Of a DNA stretch of 64,000 nt, positions 44,613 to 53,611 are shown piece after piece (the stretch's first letter is position 1; the number at the start of each line of letters is the position of its first letter). Source of the stretch: JBBDMU01 sp040905685 (GTDB taxonomy: Bacteria > Bacteroidota > Rhodothermia > Balneolales > Natronogracilivirgulaceae). Made by a program: the position numbers and the translations under genes. The DNA lies in assembly GCA_040905685.1 (NCBI GenBank), contig JBBDRB010000101.1:12569-76568 (forward strand). Direction: 5' to 3'. The notes beneath the pieces are model-generated. The model was not told the origin of the DNA, ran no database searches, and was given only the letters and a program-made list of their open reading frames with translations.

Positions 44613-45523
44613 AAAGTATCAAAGAAAATTTCCGGCTGTTTACCCTGCAACTGCAGGATGAAATCTGCAGCCGTCTGGAAGAGGTGGACGACAAGGCCCG
44701 GTTCCGGGAGGATTTGTGGGAACGCGAGGGCGGCGGCGGCGGCATCAGCCGGGTAATGGAAGGGGGGCATATATTTGAAAAGGGCGGCGTAAGCACATCC
44801 GAGGTGCACGGCGAACTGCCCGGGCTGATCCGGAAGCGGTTTGATGTGGATCAGGGTTGGTTTTATGCAACAGGCCTGTCACTGGTCATCCACCCTGAAA
44901 GCCCGATGATACCCACCGTTCATGCTAATTTCCGGTATTTTGAACTTTACGAGCAGAAGGGTGGTCCGCCCGTCGATGCCTGGTTCGGAGGCGGCATGGA
45001 CCTTACGCCGTATTACCTCATAGATGAAGACATCGTTCACTTTCACAAAGTGCTCAAAAACACCTGTGATGCGTTCGGCAAATCGCTTTATCCGGAATTT
45101 AAAAAAAAATGCGACGAATATTTTTACAATTCCCACCGCGGTGAAGCCCGTGGGGTGGGCGGCATATTTTTTGACTATTTGAGAGACGGGTCCGTCTGCT
45201 CCCTGTCATCCTGGTTGGATATGGTCAGGGCAAACGCCAGCGCGTTTGCACCGGCTTACCTTCCTCTCGTGGAGCGCCGGAAAGAAGGATCCTATACCGA
45301 ACAGCAACGCTATTTCCAGGAAATAAGGAGAGGGCGGTATGTAGAGTTTAATTTGATCCATGACCGCGGCACGCTTTTTGGATTAAAAACCAGCGGAAGA
45401 ACGGAATCCATACTGATGAGCCTCCCGCCTCGGGTACGCTGGGATTACGACTATCAGGTTGCACCGGGAAGTGAGGAAGACCGTACGATGCGGGTCCTGA
45501 AAAATCCGCAAAGCTGGACTTAA
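44609..45523 (+). CDS. hemF: Oxygen-dependent coproporphyrinogen III oxidase
   Basis: HemF converts coproporphyrinogen III to protoporphyrinogen IX using O2, which marks an aerobic lifestyle. The 304-residue protein has REGGGGGISRVMEGGHIFEKG, MIPTVHANFRYFE, WFGGGMDLTPYYL, YFYNSHRGEARGVGGIFFD, YVEFNLIHDRGTLFGL and SILMSLPPRVRWDY. The start is GTG at 44609, overlapping hemE. It is the last gene of the heme operon; the sequence behind it is very AT-rich. Confidence 0.97.
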   Translation: MKSIKENFRLFTLQLQDEICSRLEEVDDKARFREDLWEREGGGGGISRVMEGGHIFEKGGVSTSEVHGELPGLIRKRFDVDQGWFYATGLSLVIHPESPMIPTVHANFRYFELYEQKGGPPVDAWFGGGMDLTPYYLIDEDIVHFHKVLKNTCDAFGKSLYPEFKKKCDEYFYNSHRGEARGVGGIFFDYLRDGSVCSLSSWLDMVRANASAFAPAYLPLVERRKEGSYTEQQRYFQEIRRGRYVEFNLIHDRGTLFGLKTSGRTESILMSLPPRVRWDYDYQVAPGSEEDRTMRVLKNPQSWT

Positions 45524-45639
45524 TAAAATATATAAATTAGAAATTATTTGTTTATTATATATTTACATTTTATAATAAATAATATATATAGTACGACTCC
45601 TCCTTTACGTTATCCTTTATATTTACTAATACTACTCCG
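45524..45639. promoter_or_regulatory. AT-rich spacer with inverted repeats upstream of rhodanese/ArsR pair
   Basis: The sequence is nearly all A/T. AAATATATAA (45526-45535) pairs with TTATATATTT (45555-45564). TATATATTTA (45556-45565) and TAAATAATATA (45576-45586) form an imperfect inverted repeat. It could end heme-operon transcription, or hold an ArsR-type operator, since such sites are AT-rich inverted repeats. Base composition alone could produce these matches. Confidence 0.25.
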
Positions 45640-46050
45640 ATGTCCAATAATCCGATTAACCGGGATGAAGAAAATTATACTATAAAGTTATTGATGTATT
45701 TATATACATTAGAATCTATACCGCAACATACTGAACGGAACATAGTTAATGTTGGACTTAACCATATAAAAGGTTACTTTAAGCATAAGGACGACTTGCA
45801 ATATATTATAGATCCGGGCTTGCTTAACCATGCCTTTGGTGAAAGATTTGAGGGTCCCGATTTGCGTCATTTGAAAAAAATATACGAAACACTAAAAATA
45901 AAAAAAATTGTGCACTGCCTGTCCGGCGCACGCACAACCGTATCTTCCGCCCTGCTGAAACGTTACGAGCATAACGTTACATTCGTTGATGGCCAATTCA
46001 GTAGTGGGAAAAAAGCCGGTCATAAAATCTTAACCCCAAATATACGTTAA
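45640..46050 (+). CDS. Uncharacterised protein with rhodanese-like C-terminal half
   Basis: The 136-residue protein has an unrecognised N-terminal part (1-85). The following segment closely follows the C-terminal half of a rhodanese: strand KKIVHC, active-site loop Cys93-L-S-G-A-R, helix TTVSSALLKRY, strand VTFVDG, then QFSSGKKAGHKI. The usual N-terminal rhodanese signature (I-D-V-R-x-x-x-E-x-x-x-G-H) is missing. Codon use is more AT-rich than in neighbours. It lies upstream of an ArsR regulator in the same orientation. Persulfide or sulfur transfer is possible, as ArsR-rhodanese pairs are known in sulfide response, but a decayed MBL-rhodanese gene is also possible. Confidence 0.6.
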   Translation: MSNNPINRDEENYTIKLLMYLYTLESIPQHTERNIVNVGLNHIKGYFKHKDDLQYIIDPGLLNHAFGERFEGPDLRHLKKIYETLKIKKIVHCLSGARTTVSSALLKRYEHNVTFVDGQFSSGKKAGHKILTPNIR

Positions 46051-46135
46051 GTTCTATAAAATTCAGTACATATATATTATGAACTGTTTTTATTGATATT
46101 ACGTATCTAATTATTTATATACTTAAACTACCCAT

Positions 46136-46432
46136 ATGGCTTACAGAGAAAGTGTCACCCACGATCTAGAAAACTACGCGAATATCCTCAAGGCAATAGC
46201 TCACCCCTTGAGAATCGCAATAATTGAATTGCTCGATGAAAAAGAAGGCATGTCCGTTACCGGTATTTATGAAAAGCTTGGTATCGAACAGGCTGTAGCT
46301 TCTCATCATCTTGGAATCCTTAAAAACAAAGGTGTGCTGGTGTCTTCACGCGCGGGAAAAAATATGATTTACCAGCTAAGGCATAAGCAAATATCCCAGG
46401 TAATGAGGTCATTGGAAAAATTTGTCGACTGA
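46136..46432 (+). CDS. ArsR/SmtB-family transcriptional regulator
   Basis: The 98-residue protein is a winged-helix regulator: ILKAIAHPLRIAIIELLDEK, EGMSVTGIYEKLGIEQAVASHHLGILKNKGVL (read in parts) and the wing SSRAGKNMIYQLRH. Neither the C-x-C-type metal site nor an obvious arsenic or zinc cysteine pair exists; the protein has no cysteine, so it is not a classical metal sensor. An imperfect AT-rich inverted repeat lies upstream (46062-46083). It follows the rhodanese-like gene and is closed by a strong hairpin terminator. It may repress its own small operon. Confidence 0.9.
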   Translation: MAYRESVTHDLENYANILKAIAHPLRIAIIELLDEKEGMSVTGIYEKLGIEQAVASHHLGILKNKGVLVSSRAGKNMIYQLRHKQISQVMRSLEKFVD

Positions 46433-46455
46433 GCGATAGCCGGCCTTTTTGATGC

Positions 46456-46492
46456 AAATAGTAAGGGCAATCTTCAAATGCCCTTACTATTT
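46456..46492 (+). terminator. Hairpin terminator after ArsR gene
   Basis: A 14-bp perfect stem (AAATAGTAAGGGCA at 46456-46469 with TGCCCTTACTATTT at 46479-46492) encloses a 9-base loop and continues CTTTAT. It lies 24 bases after the ArsR stop and ends in a T-containing tail, consistent with an intrinsic terminator. Confidence 0.6.
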
Positions 46493-46598
46493 CTTTATCT
46501 GTTATCAGCATTAGCACACGTTATGATTAGCATAAATGTCTGAGCGAATGCCCCCTTCGTATTCAGCACATGGTTCATTCACCCTGGAGTGGTAGCAT

Positions 46599-47966
46599 AT
46601 GGATTTATTCGCCCCGTCCGGACCGGGATCCAAACCAAACCGTCTTCATGAGCCTCTGGCCACCCGGATGCGTCCTCAAAGCCTTGACGATTTTGCCGGT
46701 CAGGGTCACATATTGGGAGAAGGCAAGCTTCTCCGGCGTATGATAGAAAGCGGCATAATCGGGTCCCTTATTTTTTACGGCCCCCCCAGTTCGGGTAAGA
46801 CCACCCTGGCCCATGTGATATCAAAAGAAATCAAGGCACAGTTTATCGTTCTTAATGCGGTGTTGGATGGAATTAAGGATTTGCGTGAGGTTGTGAAGAA
46901 AGCCGGGGATCAGCTCAGGGCCAACGGCGGGAAGACAATCCTTTTTGTCGATGAGATCCATCGCTGGAACAAAGCCCAGCAGGATGCCCTTTTACCCCAT
47001 ATCGAATCCGGTTTGCTGACGCTTATTGGTGCAACCACGGAAAATCCTTTTTACTCACTTGTCGGTCCGCTTCTGTCGCGCTGCCAGCTGTTTGAATTGC
47101 AACCTTTTACCGCCGGGGAAATCAGTACGCTTATCGACAGGGCTCTGCAGGATACGGAGCAGGGACTTGGAAACCTGCAAATCAGATTAACGGAGGAGGC
47201 GCGCTCCTATCTGGCGGAATATGCGGGCGGTGATATTCGCAATGCACTCAATGCCCTGGATATGGCGGCCTCTACTTCGGAAACCGGCAAGGACGGAAGG
47301 CGGGTCATTGACGTGGCCGTCGCACGTGAGTCCATCCAAAAACGGGTAGTTCGCTATGCCAGGAGTGGGGATGAGCATTATCATTATGCTTCTGCTTTTA
47401 TAAAATCCATGCGCGGCTCCGATCCGGACGCCTCTCTATACTGGATGGCCGCGATGCTGGAGGGCGGAGAAGATCCCATATTCATATTCAGGAGAATGCT
47501 GATCTTTGCCTCCGAGGATGTCGGGCTGGCTAATCCCCAGGCCTTAACTATGGTGAACAGTGCCCAGGAAGCCTTTGTTAAATGCGGGATGCCTGAAGGA
47601 TTGTATTTTCTGTCTCACGCCTGTCTGTATCTGGCCCTGGCTCCAAAAAGCAACAGTACTTCAGCCATTTTCTCCGTGCTGTCTGAGCTGAAGGAGAAGG
47701 GGACCGGCAACATACCCGGACATTTAAAAGACAAAACGGCCAACAAGTTACAGGCACGATACCTGGATGTGGAAAATGCATCCAAAGATTACAAATATCC
47801 TCATAACCACCCGGGGCACTGGGTCGATCAGGACTATCTGCCGGAAGCACTGAAAGATAAAGGCTGGTTTAAGCCCGGTGACCGGGGAGTGGAGAAGCAG
47901 TTGTGGGAGAGACTGCAAGAGATCAGGGCAAAAAAAAAGTCAGCCAGCGATGAAATCACTGGCTGA
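46599..47966 (+). CDS. rarA: Replication-associated recombination protein A (RarA/MgsA)
   Basis: RarA is an AAA+ ATPase, related to clamp-loader and RuvB-like proteins, that acts at stalled replication forks. The 455-residue protein has PLATRMRPQSLDDFAGQGH, Walker A GPPSSGKTT, Walker B ILFVDEIHRWNKAQQDALLP, sensor 1 LIGATTENPFYSL and the C-terminal RarA domain (MRGSDPDASLYWMAAMLEGG, IFASEDVGLANPQAL, YKYPHNHPGHWVDQDYLP). The last codons (KKKSASDEITG) overlap the minus-strand terminator of the facing gene. Confidence 0.96.
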   Translation: MDLFAPSGPGSKPNRLHEPLATRMRPQSLDDFAGQGHILGEGKLLRRMIESGIIGSLIFYGPPSSGKTTLAHVISKEIKAQFIVLNAVLDGIKDLREVVKKAGDQLRANGGKTILFVDEIHRWNKAQQDALLPHIESGLLTLIGATTENPFYSLVGPLLSRCQLFELQPFTAGEISTLIDRALQDTEQGLGNLQIRLTEEARSYLAEYAGGDIRNALNALDMAASTSETGKDGRRVIDVAVARESIQKRVVRYARSGDEHYHYASAFIKSMRGSDPDASLYWMAAMLEGGEDPIFIFRRMLIFASEDVGLANPQALTMVNSAQEAFVKCGMPEGLYFLSHACLYLALAPKSNSTSAIFSVLSELKEKGTGNIPGHLKDKTANKLQARYLDVENASKDYKYPHNHPGHWVDQDYLPEALKDKGWFKPGDRGVEKQLWERLQEIRAKKKSASDEITG

Positions 47967-47968
47967 CT
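47931..47968 (-). terminator. Intrinsic terminator of amt-porin operon, inside rarA 3' end
   Basis: Read on the minus strand, AGTCAGCCAG pairs with CTGGCTGACT over 10 perfect bases around an 11-base loop that can pair further, and is followed at once by eight T. It lies about 46 bases downstream of the porin stop (48015). The same DNA encodes the last residues of rarA on the other strand. Confidence 0.8.
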
Positions 47969-48014
47969 GGAGGGCGAATCAGCAAGGTTGATTAGTCCTT
48001 GCGATTCGGGGGAG

Positions 48015-48686
48015 TCATAAGCTTATTCCAAACAGGAAAAAAGCATTGTTATCATAGAAGTTCATGATCGCCGTAGAGGAAAGGGTGAAAGCAAACGTAT
48101 CGGTCACCTGGATTTCTTTGCCCGTGCTGATCCCTGAATTGATGACACCCGCTTTCCGGGTTCCATACATGCCCGATTCCGCCGGGGTGAGACCGACAAA
48201 CACGTCGAAAACAGAAACAGGCAAGCCGATCTCCGCATAAATCGAATTGTCATCGTCGTTGGTGACGAACATTCCGGCCGAGACGCTGACGGGGAAGCTC
48301 TCCGGACCTTCATAACCTAATCCCAGTTCGATGAAATGTGCTTCGGATTGGAAATAGTTGCCCGCCGGATCTTCAGGAAACGTATAATCCGTGACCGAAA
48401 AGGCCAGGCTGCTTTCTCCGAGATCCAGCCCATAGCTGGCAAACCAATCAATTTCCGAACCGGCCGGGTTACCCGTAGTGGCTATGGCGGCCCAGCCACC
48501 GACCTCAAGGTTCCCGAGCGCGTAGGTGACCCCGGGCTGTATACTGGGGGAGTTGCCAAAATCAGCGCCTCTCCATACATACCGGCTCATTATGTCCAGA
48601 TCTACGGATGTCTGTGCTTTTGCATCCATGGCCGCAAACGAGGTTGCACAAACAATAAGCAAGATGATCTTAAATATATTTTTCAT
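48015..48686 (-). CDS. TorF-like putative outer-membrane porin
   Basis: The 223-residue protein has a signal peptide (about 1-24, ending DAKAQ). The beta-barrel sequence begins TSVDLDIMSRYVWRGADF with SPSIQPGVTYALGNLEVGGWA, the typical start of the small TorF/gcw_chp porin-like family, and ends with NFYDNNAFFLFGISL. It lies 50 bases downstream of amt on the same strand and shares its terminator. It may ease the passage of ammonium or small solutes through the outer membrane for the Amt transporter; that link is inferred from context. Confidence 0.83.
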   Translation of the reverse strand: MKNIFKIILLIVCATSFAAMDAKAQTSVDLDIMSRYVWRGADFGNSPSIQPGVTYALGNLEVGGWAAIATTGNPAGSEIDWFASYGLDLGESSLAFSVTDYTFPEDPAGNYFQSEAHFIELGLGYEGPESFPVSVSAGMFVTNDDDNSIYAEIGLPVSVFDVFVGLTPAESGMYGTRKAGVINSGISTGKEIQVTDTFAFTLSSTAIMNFYDNNAFFLFGISL

Positions 48687-48735
48687 GATATAGATGTTAG
48701 GATTAAAATTTAAAATTATGAATGATTACGGTTTC

Positions 48736-50187
48736 TTATTTTGAGAAAACCGCAGTTTCTTCTTCGTTGCCGTTTACGGTGACACCGGCAAAATCGGGAT
48801 AAGCATTGGCGCCATGCTCGTGAAAATCCAGTCCGACAGCTTCAATTTCATCGGTCACCCGCACTCCGTTGGTAGCTTTGATAATGCTGAAAACAATCAG
48901 AGAGAAGACGAAGGTAAAGCCAATGATTGCAGAGGTTCCGATGAGCTGGATCAGGAAGCCCGACTGGTCGGTTAGGAGTCCGACAGCCAACGTGCCCCAG
49001 ATGCCGCAAACACCATGTACGGAAATGGCTCCAACAGGGTCATCGACCTTGATCCGGTCAAAAAAGTTGATGGCGAACACGACAAGGATCCCTGCACATC
49101 CGCCGACAAGAATGGCGTCGGTGAGCGACATTACATCGGCTCCGGCGGTAATACCCACCAGGCCGGCCAGTACACCATTCAAGGCCATGGAAGCGTCCAT
49201 ATGCTTCATGATGATTCCGGCGGCCACCATGGCACCTAGAGCGCCAGCTGAAGCCGATAATGCCGTGGTAACAAAGACATACGAGACAGCTATGGGGTCT
49301 GCGCTCAATACAGAAGCGCCGTTAAAGCCAAACCAACCGAACCAGAGCAGAAATACCCCTACGGTAGCCAGGGGTATATTATGGCCGGGAATCAATTTAA
49401 CTTTGCCATCAACATATTTGCCCTTCCTGGCACCCAGGATGAGCACGCATGCCAGTCCGGCAAAACCACCCACAGCATGAACAATAGTGGAACCGGCAAA
49501 ATCATAGAAGCCGATCTGATCCAACCAACCGCCGCCCCAGATCCAGCTGCCGGTTAAGGGGTAGGAAAAGGAGACCAGCAAGGTGGCGAAGATCATATAA
49601 GACGACAGCTTAATACGGCCGGTTACGCAACCGGAAACAATGGTCGCTGCCGTGGCGGCAAACATAGCCTGGAAAATAAAATCAGACCAGATGGTCATAT
49701 CCATGCCGTAGGCCGGAGTTAAATAATCAACAGCCGAATCCGGATCAAAACCAATACCGAAACCGCCAAATCCTATAAAACCGTTAAAATCGCCGGGGTA
49801 CATGATTTGAAAGCCTATTATGGCGTAACTGATTATACCCGCACACAGTATGAATAAATTCTTATAAATTACATTAACCGTGTTTTTAGCCGGGGTGAGT
49901 CCGCTTTCGACCGAAGCAAACCCTAAGTGCATGATAAACACCAGAATGGCACCTAGTAATATCCATAGGTTATCGATCATGAACTTTGCATAGCCCGGAG
50001 AGGCCTGGAATTCTTCCAGGGTTGAATAAACAGGAGCCGTTTCTGCTTCCTGACTGAAAGCATTACTTAAAACAATATCACCCTCCATAGGAACATTACT
50101 TTCGGTAATAGCTGGATCTGCCCAAGCAGCAGATACCAGCACAAGCATAAATGCTAAACTTGCTAAGGTATATTTGATATATTTCAT
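48736..50187 (-). CDS. amt: Ammonium transporter (Amt family)
   Basis: The 483-residue protein has a signal peptide (about 1-23, ending AAWA), a periplasmic N-terminal extension of about 45 residues, and eleven membrane segments. Amt motifs are LWILLGAILVFIMHLGFASVE, FAGSTIVHAVGG and ISVHGVCGIWG, with the two pore histidines (twin-His), plus LLWFGWFGFNGAS. The C-terminal cytosolic tail contains DEIEAVGLDFHEHGANAYPDF, the conserved allosteric element. No GlnK/GlnB gene is adjacent. It is followed by a porin gene in the same transcript. Confidence 0.96.
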   Translation of the reverse strand: MKYIKYTLASLAFMLVLVSAAWADPAITESNVPMEGDIVLSNAFSQEAETAPVYSTLEEFQASPGYAKFMIDNLWILLGAILVFIMHLGFASVESGLTPAKNTVNVIYKNLFILCAGIISYAIIGFQIMYPGDFNGFIGFGGFGIGFDPDSAVDYLTPAYGMDMTIWSDFIFQAMFAATAATIVSGCVTGRIKLSSYMIFATLLVSFSYPLTGSWIWGGGWLDQIGFYDFAGSTIVHAVGGFAGLACVLILGARKGKYVDGKVKLIPGHNIPLATVGVFLLWFGWFGFNGASVLSADPIAVSYVFVTTALSASAGALGAMVAAGIIMKHMDASMALNGVLAGLVGITAGADVMSLTDAILVGGCAGILVVFAINFFDRIKVDDPVGAISVHGVCGIWGTLAVGLLTDQSGFLIQLIGTSAIIGFTFVFSLIVFSIIKATNGVRVTDEIEAVGLDFHEHGANAYPDFAGVTVNGNEEETAVFSK

Positions 50188-50412
50188 AAATAATTAAATT
50201 TAGGTTTAATGTGGACGCAATAAAGTAAGCACAATTTTTTAATTGTCAAATTATTTTAGGCATAATTAAGATTTTTATTTATTAACTAAAGATAAAGGAC
50301 TAAAAAAGCGCTTTTTTTTAAGTATAAAAAGTATTTATAAAAGCACAGACCATCTTCCTTGTTCATTTTTTATCTTATACGGCATACAAAAACAGTCAAA
50401 CCCAGTCATTTT

Positions 50413-50988
50413 ATGATAAAACTTGCAGTTATCAGCGGTACCGACCGCCCCCACTCCAATGCACTGAAGATTTCAGAGTTTGTGTGCGCTAAGTACAGGG
50501 AGCGCAATGTGGACACCGAATTGATCAGTATGTGTGATTTCCCCCTGAAAGATGTTGCCGGAGGAAGGTATGGCGGCGACATTCCCTCGGTAAAAAAATT
50601 CAACGAACCCATTTTGTCCTCAAACGGCCTGGTATTCGTGGTTCCGGAATACAATGGTTCCTACCCGGGCATCCTTAAATTATTTATTGATCATTTGCCG
50701 TTTCCCAGGGCGCTTTCCAAAGTTCCGGTCTGTTATATCGGGGAATCCGATGGAAAGTTCGGGGCTTTAAGGAGCCTGGAGCAGCTGCAGCATGTATGCG
50801 GTTACCGGTACGCCTTTAATTTTCCGGAACGGGTTTTCATAGATAAAGTGAGCAAGACCTTTGATGAAACGGAGGGCCATTCCGATGATTTTACATCCAG
50901 GCTGCTCCATTCACAGATCAAGAACTTTATTCTTTTCGTTGAGGCATTGGAACAGGCTGACCTGACCAGAAAAAAAGTACCGGAGTAA
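50413..50988 (+). CDS. NAD(P)H-dependent FMN reductase family protein
   Basis: Start ATG 50413 (MIKLAVISGTDRPHSNALKI) gives 191 residues; an upstream frame from 50359 adds a non-homologous stretch. The flavodoxin-like fold has the FMN phosphate loop SGTDRPHSNA and the FMN ring loop PEYNGSYPGILKLFIDHL, followed by GKFGALRSLEQL. It is a soluble flavin/quinone reductase of the SsuE/ChrR type with unknown substrate. It is followed 7 bases later by a BtuF-like protein, probably in the same operon. Confidence 0.88.
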   Translation: MIKLAVISGTDRPHSNALKISEFVCAKYRERNVDTELISMCDFPLKDVAGGRYGGDIPSVKKFNEPILSSNGLVFVVPEYNGSYPGILKLFIDHLPFPRALSKVPVCYIGESDGKFGALRSLEQLQHVCGYRYAFNFPERVFIDKVSKTFDETEGHSDDFTSRLLHSQIKNFILFVEALEQADLTRKKVPE

Positions 50989-50995
50989 AGGGTTC

Positions 50996-51721
50996 ATGAA
51001 AATAGTGAGTCTGGTACCCAGTTTTACAGAAACGCTGTTCGATCTGGACCTGAACAGGCAGCTGGCCGGCCGGACGCGGTTTTGCTGCCGGCCGGAGAAC
51101 CGGGTGGGGGCAATTCCTGTCATCGGAGGCACTAAAAATCCCGATCTTCGCCGGATTAAAGAATTAAAGCCTGATATGGTGCTTGCCAACAAGGAAGAAA
51201 ACCGGAAACAGGATATAGACCATCTCAGGGAATTTTCGGCGGTTCATGTATCAGCGATAACCGGTGCAGACGATGCCCTGCGGGAAATCGCGGCTATAGG
51301 CCGGCTGCTGGACCGGCAGGAAAAAGCGGAAACGATCGTGGATTGGGTGAGGGGGGAGATGGAAAACATTCCACCGGTTAAACCGGCTACGGCTGCTTAC
51401 CTCATATGGCGTAATCCCCTGATGACAGCAGGCGGAGATACTTATATCCATGATATCATGCACCGCTGGGGCTTACAAAATATTTTTGCTTCCGCCGGCA
51501 GGTATCCGGTAACCTCCCATGAACAAATTGCCGACATGAAACCGGATTATATCTTTCTGAGTTCGGAACCGTATCCGTTTAAGGATAAACATATCCGGCA
51601 TTTTAAGGGTTTGCATCCCGATAGCTCCGTTTTACCTGTAAATGGCCAATGGTTTAGCTGGTATGGGTCACGCATGATACATGCGTTCAGGGATCTGAAT
51701 AAATGGAGAATCACCATATGA
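50996..51721 (+). CDS. BtuF-like helical-backbone metal receptor without signal peptide
   Basis: The 241-residue protein matches the periplasmic-binding fold of cobalamin/iron-siderophore receptors: MKIVSLVPSFTETLFDL, IPVIGGTKNPDLRRIKELKPDMVLANKEENR (read in parts) and DYIFLSSEPYPFK. The chain starts directly at the first core strand and has no signal peptide or lipobox, so it appears cytoplasmic. No TonB receptor or BtuC/D gene is adjacent. It could bind a corrinoid, heme or other metal ligand inside the cell, or help the coupled flavin reductase. The function is unknown. Confidence 0.78.
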   Translation: MKIVSLVPSFTETLFDLDLNRQLAGRTRFCCRPENRVGAIPVIGGTKNPDLRRIKELKPDMVLANKEENRKQDIDHLREFSAVHVSAITGADDALREIAAIGRLLDRQEKAETIVDWVRGEMENIPPVKPATAAYLIWRNPLMTAGGDTYIHDIMHRWGLQNIFASAGRYPVTSHEQIADMKPDYIFLSSEPYPFKDKHIRHFKGLHPDSSVLPVNGQWFSWYGSRMIHAFRDLNKWRITI

Positions 51722-51853
51722 ATATTTTACCTATACTTCGCCTCATGACCGTGTTAAACTGTAGATTTCGTTTAATCGCACGATAGGTGAGCGTATCGCG
51801 TTTATTGTTCTTACATTGAGGTAAAATATCTTCTTAGATTTGTTGTAGAAAAA

Positions 51854-53611
51854 ATGATAAAAGTACTGATAGCGTCATTGACCTCTATATTCGTGATCAC
51901 GGCCTGTTCAGCCAGTGCCGGGGTTAATCAAAGCAATATCGATACGATTACAGAAGCCCGGAGTGAGGCATCCGCCGACGGGCAGCAGGATGTCGCTTTT
52001 GAGGATATAATAGAGGCCAGGTCTCTGTACATCAAAGGAATTACGCACTTTGAGCTGGGAGACTTTGACCGTGCAGTCGAATACCTTATTTCAGCCCAAA
52101 GCCTGCATCCCGGCAATTCCGGTATTAACTATGCACTGATGGACGCCTACCTGAAACTCGAAGATCTGAGCAATGCATCGTATTATGGACAGCAGGCCGT
52201 TGAACTGGAGCCTCTGAACAAATGGTACCGGCTAAAACTATCAGAAACCTTCCGGCAGCTTGGGCAGATCGATGATGCATTTGATCAGTTAAACGCTATT
52301 CTTGAGGAAAATCCTAATGATGTTGATATTCTTTTTCTCATAGCGTCTGTACAATCCAATCAGGGACGCTACAGACAGTCCAACAAAACTTATGAACGGA
52401 TTCTCAATCTCACCGGTTCAGACCGTTCTGTGCATTACCAGCGCTTCCAGAATTTCACGAATCTGGGGGAACACGAGTCGGCGATCATGGAGTTGGAAGA
52501 AATTCGTAAACTTGCTCCGGGCAATCTCAATACGCTGCATACGCTAAGCCAGTTTTACCTCGAAAACAAACAAATCGAAGAGGCTAAAGATGTGCTTGAG
52601 GATGCCCTGAAGCGAAATCCCCGCGATCCGGAAACGCTGGTGAGCTTATCCGACATCTACATCAATGAAGGGAACTGGCAGGCCGGAGGAGAGATTCTGA
52701 ATTCCATCATATCCGATTCGCTCATTAACACCAGCAGCAAGGTTGAGCTTGTGCAGTATATGCTGAGCCGGTTTCCCTATGAACAGGAGAATGAGGATTT
52801 TTTCGGGACTATACAAGATATGGTGGAAACGCTGGTTGCACAAGACGATGACAGCGGCATGAGCCATGCTCTGGCAGCCGAGTATTATCATATGATCGAG
52901 GATTACAGCCAGGCCCTGAAGCATCTTGAACAAACCAACCGGCTGATGCCTGATAACGAAGCGGCCTGGAGACAGCGGCTTCAACTTTTACAGATGCAGA
53001 ACAGGCATGACGAGACCATAGAAGTCGGGCAGGAGGCCAATGAACGGGTTCCGGATGACGCTTCCATCCAATTTTTTATCGGGGGTGCTTATTTCCTTAC
53101 TGAAAATTATGAAAATGCGGTCAACTGGCTGGAAAAAGCCTCCGGCATGCCCTCGCGGGCCAACTTCAAATCGGTGATTTACGGAACCCTTGGCGACGCT
53201 TACGCATCTCAGGACGAGTGGGATGCGGCCGATGAAGCCTATAAAAATGCTTTGCGTTATGATTCTGAAAATGACGTTACCCTGAATAATTATGCTTATT
53301 ACCTGGTAGAACGGGATAAGAAAATAGACGAAGCCAAAGAGATGGTCTCAAAAGCCTTGTCGCTTAAACCCGAGAACGCTTCCTATCTGGACACCATGGG
53401 TTGGATATATTACAAGCTGGGTGAGTATGAAAAAGCAAGAGAATATATAGAGGCGGCCCTTGAAGCCAGTACCTCGGCGGAGGTCATGGAGCATATGGGA
53501 GATGTTTTCGAAAAACTGGGTGATTTGGATAAAGCCATGTACTGGTGGCAGAAAGCATTGGAAAAGGATGAAACGCGTTCCTATCTGGAAGAAAAGCTGA
53601 CGGGATTTTGA
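51854..53611 (+). CDS. TPR-repeat lipoprotein
   Basis: The 585-residue protein has a lipoprotein signal (MIKVLIASLTSIFVITACSA, Cys18). Tetratricopeptide repeats fill the rest, for example KGITHFELGDFDRAVEYLIS, NASYYGQQAVELEPLNKWYR, QLGQIDDAFDQLNAILEENP and YKLGEYEKAREYIEAALEAS. TAGATTTG just upstream (51835-51842) resembles the TAnnTTTG -7 promoter box. It heads a cluster with a DUF4292-like lipoprotein and an EnvC-like protein; this order is conserved in Bacteroidota. It is probably an outer-membrane scaffold for envelope assembly. Confidence 0.9.
   Translation: MIKVLIASLTSIFVITACSASAGVNQSNIDTITEARSEASADGQQDVAFEDIIEARSLYIKGITHFELGDFDRAVEYLISAQSLHPGNSGINYALMDAYLKLEDLSNASYYGQQAVELEPLNKWYRLKLSETFRQLGQIDDAFDQLNAILEENPNDVDILFLIASVQSNQGRYRQSNKTYERILNLTGSDRSVHYQRFQNFTNLGEHESAIMELEEIRKLAPGNLNTLHTLSQFYLENKQIEEAKDVLEDALKRNPRDPETLVSLSDIYINEGNWQAGGEILNSIISDSLINTSSKVELVQYMLSRFPYEQENEDFFGTIQDMVETLVAQDDDSGMSHALAAEYYHMIEDYSQALKHLEQTNRLMPDNEAAWRQRLQLLQMQNRHDETIEVGQEANERVPDDASIQFFIGGAYFLTENYENAVNWLEKASGMPSRANFKSVIYGTLGDAYASQDEWDAADEAYKNALRYDSENDVTLNNYAYYLVERDKKIDEAKEMVSKALSLKPENASYLDTMGWIYYKLGEYEKAREYIEAALEASTSAEVMEHMGDVFEKLGDLDKAMYWWQKALEKDETRSYLEEKLTGF

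Noticed and set aside
44725..44745. GGC-repeat run in hemF
   Set aside because: It encodes the conserved glycine-rich REGGGGGIS motif of HemF, not a microsatellite of interest.
51835..51842. TAGATTTG resembling the Bacteroidota -7 box (TAnnTTTG) before the TPR lipoprotein
   Set aside because: No TTTG at the expected -33 distance; kept only as a note in the gene entry.
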